NCBI GenBank assembly: GCA_012862575.1
Contig: BLSF01000059.1
Location: 62,001 to 126,000, forward strand
DNA: 64,000 nucleotides
Source: Parietichytrium sp. I65-24A
Lineage: Eukaryota; Sar; Bigyra; Thraustochytrida; Thraustochytriidae
Direction: 5' to 3'
Shown here one piece after another: positions 1 through 9,862 of this stretch (its first letter is position 1; every line of letters starts with the position of its first letter). Made by a program: the position numbers and the translations under genes. The notes below the pieces were generated by a model. The model was not told the DNA's origin. It did no database searches and worked only from the letters and a program-made list of their open reading frames with translations.

Positions 1-1942
1 TGTTACAAGCTTCAAGCTTGGAATAGAGTGAATCCTTGAGCTCCTCGGCCCGGACTGTCGCCCCACTTTTCTTCGAAGTCAAGCTACTGAGCAGCTTGTT
101 GGAAACTGCCCGGACCCCACTAGATAACCTTCGTGACATGGATAATCTCCCGCCCGGAGATTGTGAGCGTAACTTTGTTGAAGCGTTGCGATTCCCAGGA
201 GACGGTGAAAATTTTAGCGAGCTGAACGAGCCTAAGCTCGCCTGAGAATCCAGCCCGCTCTTTGGAATCAGCGGCGACCCTGGGGACTTTGGAGCTGCAT
301 AGCGGAGGTCCTTCTCTTTGAATACGGCTGCGGTGAATTCGCGCTTGAATACATGCAGTTTCTTGCTTAAAGACTTGGATGTCTCCTGTGATACCAAGTG
401 AGCCAAATTATCGCCAGAAGACTCTAAGGACTCCAGTGTCTCCCGAATAGTAGCGGCGAGAACGATGAGATGGCTGGCAAGCTCACGGTACTCGTTAAGG
501 ATTCCAGAAAGGATTCGGATTCCTTTGCAGTTGATGAGGAATCGAATAAACGTGTTGAGGAATTTGATACAAAGCGTAAGGGTTTCCATGTCTCCGTTCT
601 CAGCAGCAAGCTCGCCAACTTTTCGAGTGTAGAATGAAGCCAAGCCGGCAAGGTGGGGCGAATTTAGTGTGCACGCGGTCTCGAATAGTATTTGGTACGA
701 CCGCAAGATTTTCCACTCCACCCACGTCTTCTGGGACTCCATCAACTCTAGCGAGGTGAGTGAAAGCGACGAAAAGTCTGGCCGTGCTTTAATAGGAGGA
801 GAGAGTATATACCACGAGGGTGGGATCCCATGAGCGGCTTTGGCCGCTGCATATGAGCACGAAATAGTGTAAAGGGAAAGCATCGCATTGTTCGCGTGCT
901 CTTTGTCCTTTTGCTTCAGAGTTGAAAGCCCGATGTCGGCCAGCAGTTCGATTGCGTTTATCCATTCCACTTGCCGATGCGCGACTTTATCAAAATACAA
1001 ACTGTCCGCTTTGCTAGATTGGCCACCTGCGCCGTCTTCCAGCTCGTCGGCTTGCCGAAATTTACCCGCACCTACCTCCTTTTTTCCCCCCTCGTTAATT
1101 GGGTGCAAGATGGATCGTGCTACGGATTTCGACGAGGAGGAAGTGCCATCGTCTGGATGGATCTTGGACTTTGCAGACGCTGACTTTTGCTTCTCGCGCG
1201 CGGCGCTCTCTTTCACGAGGCCAGATATCTGGTCCAGACCGACCTCTCTCACCTGCTTGATCAGTGCATCGGGACTCAGAAAATTTACCAAGAAGTTGAA
1301 ATATGGAAATGTGATGGATAGTGCCAGGAAGCGAAGCGAAACCGCAAGAAAGAGAGGTACCCTAGGAACGTAGTTTCTCGTCATCATGATGTCCACAAGA
1401 CCACCAAATAAAGCTGCCACACACATGAAAGCCAAGATCGCGAACACGCCGCGATTCCGGAAGAAGAGGGATATCGTGTGCGGCAAAAAGTTGGCTGCAA
1501 ACATCTGCAACACCACAAAGGAAGAGGTCACTAGAAGACCCAGCAATATGACAATGTCTCGGGTCGTCATGTCCAAAGTGAGTCGCAATTGCTCCACATC
1601 TTCTTCGGAGAAGATCCAGATGTCTAACACACCGTCACTTCTGAACTGCAGCGCCAGTGGAATAAGGAGAACAAGGGCAATTATCGGGAGGCCAACGATG
1701 GGAATGACAACGAACCGCACATAATCATTCCTCACTCGCAAACGCTGCCCGAGAGACAGCAATCTCCCTTTAAATCCCCCGGACTTTTCATCTACACCAA
1801 AATAAGACGACACTGAGTTTCGTCTGGACATCACACTCGACTGCGACACCGAGTTCACACTCCTCCGCCTTTTATGCTGCGCCTGTGTCGCTGTTTCATA
1901 TTGATCATCCGCGAGACTCAGCCGCCGCCCTTCGCGCTCCAT
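1..1942 (-). CDS. DUF2254-like multi-pass membrane protein, 3' end outside the window
   Basis: Reading the minus strand from the ATG at 1942-1940 gives an unbroken frame of about 647 codons to the window edge, with an in-frame TAA a few codons upstream that fixes the start region. A basic, Ser-rich N-terminus is followed by four hydrophobic segments: about residues 72-95, 112-135 (ending in an NFLPH motif), 150-170 and 175-200. A long soluble, mostly helical part follows, and then a Ser/Lys-rich region (SPGGRLSMSRRLSSG). The order of hydrophobic pairs and the block VVLQMFAANFLP followed by FFRNRGVFAIL look like the bacterial family DUF2254, whose function is unknown. The family call rests on remembered patterns, not a search. 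The tail beyond position 1 is missing, so total length is unknown. Confidence 0.75.
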   Translation of the reverse strand, partial: MEREGRRLSLADDQYETATQAQHKRRRSVNSVSQSSVMSRRNSVSSYFGVDEKSGGFKGRLLSLGQRLRVRNDYVRFVVIPIVGLPIIALVLLIPLALQFRSDGVLDIWIFSEEDVEQLRLTLDMTTRDIVILLGLLVTSSFVVLQMFAANFLPHTISLFFRNRGVFAILAFMCVAALFGGLVDIMMTRNYVPRVPLFLAVSLRFLALSITFPYFNFLVNFLSPDALIKQVREVGLDQISGLVKESAAREKQKSASAKSKIHPDDGTSSSSKSVARSILHPINEGGKKEVGAGKFRQADELEDGAGGQSSKADSLYFDKVAHRQVEWINAIELLADIGLSTLKQKDKEHANNAMLSLYTISCSYAAAKAAHGIPPSWYILSPPIKARPDFSSLSLTSLELMESQKTWVEWKILRSYQILFETACTLNSPHLAGLASFYTRKVGELAAENGDMETLTLCIKFLNTFIRFLINCKGIRILSGILNEYRELASHLIVLAATIRETLESLESSGDNLAHLVSQETSKSLSKKLHVFKREFTAAVFKEKDLRYAAPKSPGSPLIPKSGLDSQASLGSFSSLKFSPSPGNRNASTKLRSQSPGGRLSMSRRLSSGVRAVSNKLLSSLTSKKSGATVRAEELKDSLYSKLEACN

Positions 1943-2396
1943 GCCTCGAGTTTACGCAGCCTGCACGCGCACCATTGAACGCCGTCCAAGTGTGTTCCGG
2001 CCCAGGGCAGCCTCCCACAGGCCGCTCGACGCCTTCTCTTCTACGCTCCCACGCCGGTGTTCCAATACGCGGCTCCTTTCTGCGCCAATGTATCCCGATA
2101 TCTTCCCGCGCCTTCCTAAGCTGTATTTCGAACGCCCCAAAGCAAGCAAGGGCAACAGCAACAACAAAAGCAAGAGAGCAAGAGAGCAAGAGAGCAAGAG
2201 TAAGGGCAAACCCAACCAGTAGGGCCCGACACAGCTGAGCAATTCCGCCGCCACGCAACTATCTACACACTCGCAGAGCGCGTACCCCTCGCGGACACGG
2301 CGCGCGTATGTATATATATGTACGCTTCCACTGCCCCTCCTCCTTCGCACGCAGGCTCGCTGGCTAGCTTCGAGTCTAGCTCGCGCGACTAGAACC

Positions 2397-2479
2397 CTCT
2401 CCCTCCCTCTCTAACTCTCTCTCTTTTCTTTCTTTCTTTCTTTCTTTCTCTCTCTCTCTCTTTCTCTCTTTCTCTGTGG
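2397..2479. repeat. CT/CTTT microsatellite
   Basis: Almost pure pyrimidine on the plus strand, with four-base CTTT units followed by CT dinucleotides, about 460 bp upstream of the DUF2254-like start codon. Confidence 0.9.
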
Positions 2480-2808
2480 CGCTGTTCGTTTCGCCCGCTG
2501 TCTCTCTCTCTCTCTTTTCTCTCATTTCCCTCACAACTGGCCTCCTCACCTGTGCCAGAACGAGTAGTCCGCCGCAGTAGAACGTAGTAGTAGTAGAACA
2601 CCGAAAGAGCCTTGGCGCAGCGGGCGCTGGGAGTTGGCTACGCGGGCGTAGGACCTGGGGAGGTGTCGGGTAACGTTAAAAAGCGGGGGTGTTACGGAGC
2701 GGATAGGCGAAAGAGTAGTGGACGTGCCAGGTTTTGGGAGGGCAGTCAGTGGCTCTGGCAAATCTGACAAATGTAAAAAATGTGACAAATCTGACGATTG
2801 TGAATTCT

Positions 2809-2893
2809 GAACAGAGAGCGAGAGACAGAGAGCGAGAGACAGAGAGCGAGAGAGCGAGAGACAGAGAGACAGAGAGACAGAGAGAAAGAGAGA
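2809..2893. repeat. GAGAC/GAGCGA-type simple repeat
   Basis: About 85 bp of purine-rich units, GAGACAGA and GAGAGCGA, repeated imperfectly about ten times. It is non-coding and flanked by unrelated sequence. Confidence 0.9.
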
Positions 2894-5712
2894 TGGTGGA
2901 CAGATAGATGGATGGAGGAATGAATGAATGAATGTGGCTGTGTTCTGACGGAATCAAATCGACTGTGAAATAAATCAGCTGTTGTACCCTTTCTTCTTGT
3001 GTTCAATAAAAGAATAGTTACTCCTCTCTTCTTATTCTTTTCCTTGTCCTCGTCCTTTATATTTCTAATTTTGCTGTTTGAAGTAATAAATATACAAGTT
3101 GAATGAAAGGAAAAGAAAACAAGAAAACTTGATTGATTGATTGTACAAGCAGCGGAGAAATTTCATTTGAGATCCGAGAGGAAAGTAGGGGAAATGGCCG
3201 AGTGGGAAGGTGAAGGAAAGAGGTCGCTGGTCGAGAACGTTTTTCACTTTGAACTTGGATGGACGCATTCAGTTGGTCGGCAGTTTATTATTGACTGCAA
3301 ATAAGCTGTGACATGAGGTTTCCACGCGAATGGCAGTCGGGAACTGACCGTGAGTCTAGTCACGCAAGCCGCGCGAGCAGCGCCATGTCTCGGAAGAGCT
3401 CTTCGAGAATATCTTGCGGAACGGAATAGCTTTTGCCAATGCGAAGCTCGAGGCTCGTGGCCACGTTTTCCGAGAATGACGTAACGTTCAACGATGATGA
3501 GTCCAGGGACCATTCTTTTTTCTTTCGTAAACAGGTTGTTGACATGCGAGTTCGCAACGTCTGTACCCGTGGTACAATCCAATTGTGCGGATGCCAAGCA
3601 CGCGACGTGAGTCATTCTTGCGCGGGACTCGCGGATGCCAAGGAATCAAGTGCTCTCTCATGCCCGTCGCATCTCTTGCCGGGACGTGGGATGTGTGCGC
3701 CTAGTGAACATGCTCGTGGACGTCTTTGCGCCTGTCACACATCAGTAGCTGTGCAGGTCGGTCAGTGTCAGTGAGCAACCGTGCTCATTGCACGCAGGAC
3801 ATCGTCGGTGTTTTTCTTCTTTTCGCGGTGGATCCAGTTGGCTCCCAGCGTGCTTCTTCTTGCCGCGAACTCTCCTGAGAAAGCAAGCTGTACATTCGCA
3901 GACACAGGAACGATTCGGCACCTCCGTCGCGTTCAAAGCGTTCAGATTGTTCAGATTCAGACCATTTCATGTTCATTGAATGAACAGAATTTACAAAATA
4001 AATGCGTTGGATGTTCGTGATTGCATGATTGTTCCCGAGCTCTTCGTTTGTTCTTTTGTGCCTGAAACTCCTGAAACATCGCAAACGAAAGATCAACGCT
4101 CGAGGAGCTCCGCCAGCCGCTAGAACATATGTTCGGGCCTGGGCTGAGCGCACCGAAAGCTGCTGAGAATCAGATCAGAACTAACTTACCTTAAAATCAA
4201 AAGTACCAAGCTGCTTTTGATTGCTTTTGTTGCTTTTTAGAGATGCGAGATGCGAGATGCGATGAGTCTCAAGTGGCGCTTCAGCCTCTTCCGATCGCAA
4301 TTTTAATTAAACAGTCACTGTGATATCAGTGAGATCCTGGTCCATCCGAAAACTGCATCGGCATTCGCTGACTTCTTGGCATGCGCACGCTGTGCATCTC
4401 CTCGCCCAGACGAAGACTGTACCCCTGGTAAGTTTACTCTAATTTGTCTGATGAGACTGATGAGACAGAGCTGTTTCTCACGGTCAGTTAGGTGAGTCAG
4501 TTCAAACGTTTCCAGCCATTCGTGGAGCTGCCCCACGCCACTCGCTCTCTCTCTCTCTCTCCCCAAAAGCGTCAAAGACGAGTACGTGTGGCTTGCGTAC
4601 TGAGTACTGGGTAATGTACTGATATCTTTGTCGGAGTTCCCCGCCCGAGTCGATCGGCGATTGGTCGGATTTTCGACTGGCGCGCTGGCGCAGTTTGGCG
4701 TAATTGTGCCAGTGACTTGAACGAGGCAAAAGTGGAAACAGAAGCCTGTCTCTTCCTTCACACAGTGGGCTCAAAGCGCCTCAAGGCTTTTTTCCTCCAA
4801 AGACCCAGGCTCTCAGGCTCTCAGGCTCAGACGCGAGTCAACGAGTGAATGAATGAAAGGAAGGCAGCAGGAAAGAGCGAGTGCGTGAGTGGCCATCGAC
4901 AATTTACGCAGCAGTAAAAGATAAGCGAGGGGACGCGAAATCCTCCTCCGCACATTCCTGTAGGCCAAGACATTCGAGACAATGCTGAGACTTTGTGCGA
5001 GAAGTGTGAGAGAGCCTTTTCACCCACTACCCCACGAGCCATCTCTTAGACAACCATTCTTCTGCGCAGAGTTTGGTTTGACTTGATTGAAATGCTGTTT
5101 TTGAATCTTTTTTATTTACAACTTGTAAAAGCAATGGCAATGAGTCAATGAGCGGTTCAAAGAATGAACGAAAACAGAAGACTAAAAAGCATCCAAAATT
5201 TATCCAAAATTGATGTCTGTCTACTCGAGTACTAGTAGTACTAGTAGCGAAGATGGTGTGGTTGGCGATGATAGATAGGCTTGTGTGGCCCATCTCCAAT
5301 GCCTCACATCTGACTGACCACTCTTTCCATGACTGCAGGGTTTGTGGTGAAGACTACTAGAGCGTGGAGTTTTCTGAGCCCTCGCAACCCTTTTCCCAGC
5401 ACGTTTCATTTTAGACATTTTTAGACATTTTTAGACCATCACAACATAGCACGACCAGCACAAGCATAGTCGTAAGGCCCAAAAGTTCCAGAATTCAGAT
5501 CGATCCATGATCCACGATCCACGATAAACTCTGAGTGCACTGCACTGTACTGCTATTCTCTATGAGCTATAGATTTTGTCCAAATCCTTCATTATGAACA
5601 TCAACAATCAACAAAAGCAATACGTATTGTTAGTCCATCGAGCACGAGTTGAAGATCGTCGTCATTCAGACCCAGAACGTTGTTGCAATCGGCAACCTAC
5701 ACCCGCAGCAGA

Positions 5713-7608
5713 ATGGCAGACAACTACAGGCGCTTGGAAGCGCAAGATGCAGAGCAGCAGCAGCAGCAGCCACAAGAGCGCAAGCGCTGGGCTTGGCGCG
5801 TGGGCGGCTCCGTGATCTTGATTGGAGTCGTGTGCGCAGCTATCTTTGCCATGGTTGGCACTGGCAAGAGCAGCAAGGCAGAGACCCCCCTTCGACCATG
5901 GAAGATCCCAGCAGCATACCAGGTCAAGGTGAATTTGACCTTGCCATACTCTGGCCTCGTGGAAGAGGCCTTCGTCCAGGTTGACAGCACCAAGGGAGCC
6001 ATGCGCGTGTCTTACTATGGAGGCTCGAACGTGTACATTTTCAATGAGACTGGGCGCTCGTACACCATCATCCCAAATGTCGATAGGCAGATCTGCACTT
6101 TTGACGATGCTGAGGCCGGCAAGGAATCCCCGCTCCAGGATGTGTTCCCAAAAGACTTTGACAAGCTCTTTGGCCTCCAAGCTGACAAGAAGAATAAGGC
6201 AGTGATTGTGGAGGTCGATGGCGAGCCATGCAACGCGTACACCTACTCGGTTGACTCAAAGATTGGCGACGAGGATGGCTATTTGGGCAACTACACCTTT
6301 TACCGTTCGGCGAGAACCGGACACCCCAAGCGCCTGCACTTTACTGGCCATAATATTTTTCTCGGCGGATCGCATTTTGATGAGTACATCATCGAGTACA
6401 AGGACTTCCAAGACTTGTCTGCGATTGGCGGCGTATCCGACTTTTGGTTCAAGGCGCCAGAGGGCATGCAGTGCTTAAACAGGAAAATACCATCTGAGGC
6501 CGAGCAAGAGTCTGAGGACGAGCAGAACCAGCGCAGGATTGCAATGCTTCATCCATATGACCAGCACCTCTTGATGCCAGGCGATGATGCTGATGCCGAG
6601 AAGGACGATCTGTTCGAGAGACACCAGGCCACCTACGAGAAGGACTTCAAGAGCGACGCTGAGAGCCGCTTTCGCCGCGCCGTGTACCACTCAAACCGCA
6701 GGCACATTCTCGCTGTCAACCGTCAGGCCAAGGGGTATCTCCTTAGCGAGAATCACCTTGCCCACATGACCGACGATGAGCTCAAGGCGCTTAACGGCTA
6801 CAAGCACTCAACTGAGACTTTGTGCGGTATCGACAGCATGGATGATCTTCGTGATGAGATGCAGGGCTGGACCGCGCCAGACATGGTCGACTTCGTTAAC
6901 GACAAAAAGTGGTCGCTTCCTCCTGGCGACCAGGGCTCGTGCGGAAGCTGCTGGACTTTCGGAGCCACTGGAGCTGTTGAGGCTGCCTTTATCAAGGCTG
7001 GTGGCGAGGTTCTATCCCTTTCCAAGCAGAATTTGTTGGATTGCTCTTGGGGAGTTCCTTACGACAACAAGGGCTGCAACGGGGGTGGTGACTTCAAGGG
7101 CTACGAGTGGATCATGAACAGTGGCAACGGAAGGATCGCGTACGCTGACTCTTACAAGTACAAGAACCAAGAAGGTTTTTGCCGCTACGATGCTTCCAAG
7201 CACATTCTGGACAAGAACGTCGAGCTTGCCCCTTTTAAAGTTACCGACTGCAAGGTCGTAACTGAGCGCTTCCTTAACAACTCTTGGGTGAGCACCGAAG
7301 ACAGCGTTGAGGCATTCAAGTACATGCTGCAAAAGGAGGGCCCTCTTGCCATCAGTATTAATGCCACTCCCAAGGACTTTTACTTTTACAAGTCTGGAAT
7401 CTTTAGCAGCGACGATTGCAAGGGTGATGTTGTAAACCTCGATCACGCAGTCCTCGCAGTAGGCTACAACACTGTTGACGATTACATGGTCCTCCGCAAC
7501 TCCTGGAGTACACACTGGGGTGAAGGCGGTTATGCTCGCGTCAAGCTGAGCACCAACACGTGCGGGTTCGCCACCATCCCGACCTACGTAGTCGCCGAGG
7601 CTCTCTAA
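5713..7608 (+). CDS. Membrane-anchored papain-family cysteine protease (26/29 kDa / CfaD type)
   Basis: The protein has 631 aa. The first ATG gives MADNYRRLEA; the frame is open for a few codons upstream but has no earlier ATG. A Gln-rich cytoplasmic stub (repeated CAG codons) precedes one transmembrane segment at about residues 32-50, indicating type II topology. Residues about 65-270 match the beta-rich N-terminal domain of insect 26/29 kDa proteases and Dictyostelium CfaD (PWKIPAAYQVK, MRVSYYGG). Residues about 330-385 look like an inhibitor_I29-type prodomain, and 390-631 form the peptidase C1A domain. The catalytic set is complete: Gln in GDQGSCGSCW, Cys413, His578 (NLDHAVLAVGY) and Asn596 (RNSWSTHWGEGG). 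It is probably a lysosomal, food-vacuole or surface protease made as a zymogen. The family is certain; its location is inferred. Confidence 0.95.
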   Translation: MADNYRRLEAQDAEQQQQQPQERKRWAWRVGGSVILIGVVCAAIFAMVGTGKSSKAETPLRPWKIPAAYQVKVNLTLPYSGLVEEAFVQVDSTKGAMRVSYYGGSNVYIFNETGRSYTIIPNVDRQICTFDDAEAGKESPLQDVFPKDFDKLFGLQADKKNKAVIVEVDGEPCNAYTYSVDSKIGDEDGYLGNYTFYRSARTGHPKRLHFTGHNIFLGGSHFDEYIIEYKDFQDLSAIGGVSDFWFKAPEGMQCLNRKIPSEAEQESEDEQNQRRIAMLHPYDQHLLMPGDDADAEKDDLFERHQATYEKDFKSDAESRFRRAVYHSNRRHILAVNRQAKGYLLSENHLAHMTDDELKALNGYKHSTETLCGIDSMDDLRDEMQGWTAPDMVDFVNDKKWSLPPGDQGSCGSCWTFGATGAVEAAFIKAGGEVLSLSKQNLLDCSWGVPYDNKGCNGGGDFKGYEWIMNSGNGRIAYADSYKYKNQEGFCRYDASKHILDKNVELAPFKVTDCKVVTERFLNNSWVSTEDSVEAFKYMLQKEGPLAISINATPKDFYFYKSGIFSSDDCKGDVVNLDHAVLAVGYNTVDDYMVLRNSWSTHWGEGGYARVKLSTNTCGFATIPTYVVAEAL

Positions 7609-7674
7609 CTTGTGTGGGGTTGTCCGCCATTGACCTCCTTTGAAACCGTTCCTAAATTTTAAAGCAAACCTAAC

Positions 7675-7755
7675 AGTAAAAAGTAATTTGCACATCGCAG
7701 CAAACCGTGCTCGTGCAAGTAAAAAGTAATTTGCACATCGCAGCAAACCGTGCTC
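7675..7755. repeat. Perfect 38-bp direct repeat, two copies
   Basis: A 38-bp unit beginning AGTAAAAAGTAATTTGC occurs at 7675-7712 and again without change at 7718-7755, a period of 43 bp. It lies 67 bp past the stop codon of the protease, probably within its 3' UTR. Confidence 0.95.
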
Positions 7756-8535
7756 TCTCCGCAGATTTCCTTTTGCTGCACTAATTTAGAGCAACCGATG
7801 ATCGACATGTTTGATTGATCGATCGATTGTTCCACAACCAGAAGAACAAACAAGAGGTTCATCGCCCCTATCCCTGATCTACGGACGCCATTAACATTTA
7901 CTATTATTGCCAACGCTATCTGCCCTCTATCTAGCAAGTCTAGTAGCTACTAGAGAGAGACCTATACAACTCCAAAAACTTTCCTACTACTCTCTTCCTT
8001 AAACCAGCAAATAGAGCTGTCTTTTAGCGCATCCTAGTCGTAGCTGTAAAGGTCACCAGATACACTTCAGCGCATAGCACCCTGTTATACCACTGCGGTA
8101 GAACCTGCTATAGCAACTCGTTAGGGGTTGGGGAGGTTGGGGCCAAGAAGCAAAGCTGAAAGCAAGCAAGAGAGAAAGAGAGTAAAGAGAGTGAAAGTGA
8201 GAAAGAGAGAAAGAGAGGAAGACAGAGACAGGCACCCACTCACAGTCAGTAACAGGTAACAGATGAGACAGTGGTCGCAAGAGCAGAAAGGGAGACACAT
8301 TGCGTATTGCTTGCAATACATTTTGCTGCGCAGGGTTTGAAGGGGCAGGTTGTTATAAGCGCTGAGGATTTATTCGGGGCGGGGTAAACTTATTCGTCGA
8401 ATCGCTTTGGCTCCAACGCGCAGAGCTCTTGAGATTCTCGACTCGGTAGCTCAACAGCTCGAGCATCCCGGAAGAGTGTTTTGGACAAGCCAGGGAGAAG
8501 GGTTGTTGATTTCCGCGCAGGAAGCGAAGGAGAAA
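7756..8535. other. Spacer between protease and SDS22 genes
   Basis: Non-coding. It contains GATC-rich iterations near 7815, a GA-rich run at 8160-8225, and a perfect TCACAGTCA at 8240-8248, about 296 bp before the SDS22 start codon. No RNA gene was recognised. Confidence 0.6.
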
Positions 8536-9633
8536 ATGAGCGCCGAGGACGACTACGGGAAACGTGAGGTGGACATGAATGGGGTAACGGTGACGCAGTT
8601 TGGCACGGTGCGCGTTATGGAGCATAAACCTCCTCCAGTAGCCCCTAAGACTGGCGCGAATGACCTGGAAGACGACGAGGATGAGGAGGACGAGGAGTTG
8701 CCCCCGGCGCTTCGGTTCATTGCACCTGGTGATGTCGTGGATCTCAGTGACGCGGCCATGACCCACCTAGAGTGGATCGGCACGCAGGGTCAGAAAGTGA
8801 CTGTGATCAAGGGGGTGGAGCACTTGGTAAATTTGGAATCTTTTTGCCTGCGTTCCAATTTTGTTCGAGAAGCATCAGGATTGGCGACCTTGACGAACTT
8901 GACTTCGTTGGAATTATACGAAAACCGCCTCAACACCTTGGAGGGCGTGCAGAATCTTGTGAATCTGACCAACTTAGACCTCAGCTACAACCGCCTCAGG
9001 GAGATTGATCCAAACTGGCTGAGGCCACTTACAAAACTCACGCGACTTCACATCGCCCAGAACAAACTCTCCAAGATCCAAGGCTTGGAAACGCTGGTGA
9101 ATCTTGAGATCCTTGATCTGGGCATGAATAGGATCCGCAAAATCGAGGGGCTTGAAAACCTCGTAAATCTCGAAGAGCTATGGCTCGGTCGAAACAAGTT
9201 TGAGACGATTGAGGGTCTAAGCACACTGAAGAAGTTAAAGCGCATTTCTGTACAAAGTAACAGGCTTCGTCACATCGGCGATGGCTTGAGCGGCCTCGAG
9301 AGCCTCGAGGAGCTTTATCTGAGCCATCAGGGCATTGAGGAATTCCAAGGCTTGGATAATTTGACCAAGCTGAACACCATTGACGTGAGCAGCAATCAAA
9401 TCAAGTCGATGGACGGCCTGCCTGTTCAAGTTCTGACGGAGCTGGAGGAACTTTGGATGAGCTACAACCAGATCCCTTCATATGAAGAGGTCGAGAAACT
9501 TGCTCCCCTTGGCACTCATCTCAAAACGATATATTTGGACCACAACCCTATTGCACGCGATTTCGAGTACAGGATTCGCCTGTCCAGAACTCTGCCTTCT
9601 CTGACTCAGATAGACGCAACCATGATTCGGTAG
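8536..9633 (+). CDS. PPP1R7: Leucine-rich repeat PP1 regulator SDS22 (PPP1R7)
   Basis: The protein has 365 aa, the normal length for SDS22. The chosen start is the first ATG in frame (MSAEDDYGKREVD). The frame stays open about 43 codons further upstream but without an ATG. An acidic N-terminus (DDEDEEDEE) is followed by about eleven 22-residue repeats of the SDS22 type, LxxLxxLxLxxNxIxxIEGL, for example LVNLEILDLGMNRIRKIEGLE. The C-terminus (LDHNPIARDFEYRIRLSRTLP, SLTQIDAT) is the conserved LRR cap of this family. SDS22 binds the PP1 catalytic subunit through the concave LRR face and controls its biogenesis and mitotic activity. No introns are needed. The neighbouring RasGAP gene is tail-to-tail, 229 bp away. 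Confidence 0.95.
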   Translation: MSAEDDYGKREVDMNGVTVTQFGTVRVMEHKPPPVAPKTGANDLEDDEDEEDEELPPALRFIAPGDVVDLSDAAMTHLEWIGTQGQKVTVIKGVEHLVNLESFCLRSNFVREASGLATLTNLTSLELYENRLNTLEGVQNLVNLTNLDLSYNRLREIDPNWLRPLTKLTRLHIAQNKLSKIQGLETLVNLEILDLGMNRIRKIEGLENLVNLEELWLGRNKFETIEGLSTLKKLKRISVQSNRLRHIGDGLSGLESLEELYLSHQGIEEFQGLDNLTKLNTIDVSSNQIKSMDGLPVQVLTELEELWMSYNQIPSYEEVEKLAPLGTHLKTIYLDHNPIARDFEYRIRLSRTLPSLTQIDATMIR

Positions 9634-9862
9634 TCGTGGAGCGCATGACACTTAAGTACTTAGCTTTGCACTTGAACGAGTTTCTTCACTTTAGACTTTT
9701 ACTCTCCCTCACGAGTTCGATACATATTTGGCACAGCTTTTATGAAACGGACTTTGTCCTCAAAGCATTTATCAGACTAGCAACGCGTCACAGAGAGGAA
9801 ATTGTTCTTGTTGTGGGAGATGTGTACAGATAAAGTTTGTGATCATTAGTTTTCATAGAAAT

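Larger units (their letters stand above)
1943..5712. other. Long divergent non-coding region between DUF2254-like and protease genes
   Basis: No convincing gene. The stretch holds CT- and GA-rich simple sequence (2397-2479 and 2809-2893), TATATA-like runs near 2310, an AATAAA at about 3005, and short iterations such as GCGAGAT near 4240 and GGCTCTCA near 4800. Open frames here are short, overlap on both strands, and show no recognisable domains. TCACGGTCA occurs at 4478 and TGACCGTGA at 3345 (see findings). Confidence 0.6.

Noticed and set aside
3244-3774. Overlapping 110-125 codon frames on both strands
   Set aside because: They contradict each other and show no domain or codon bias. The region is treated as non-coding.
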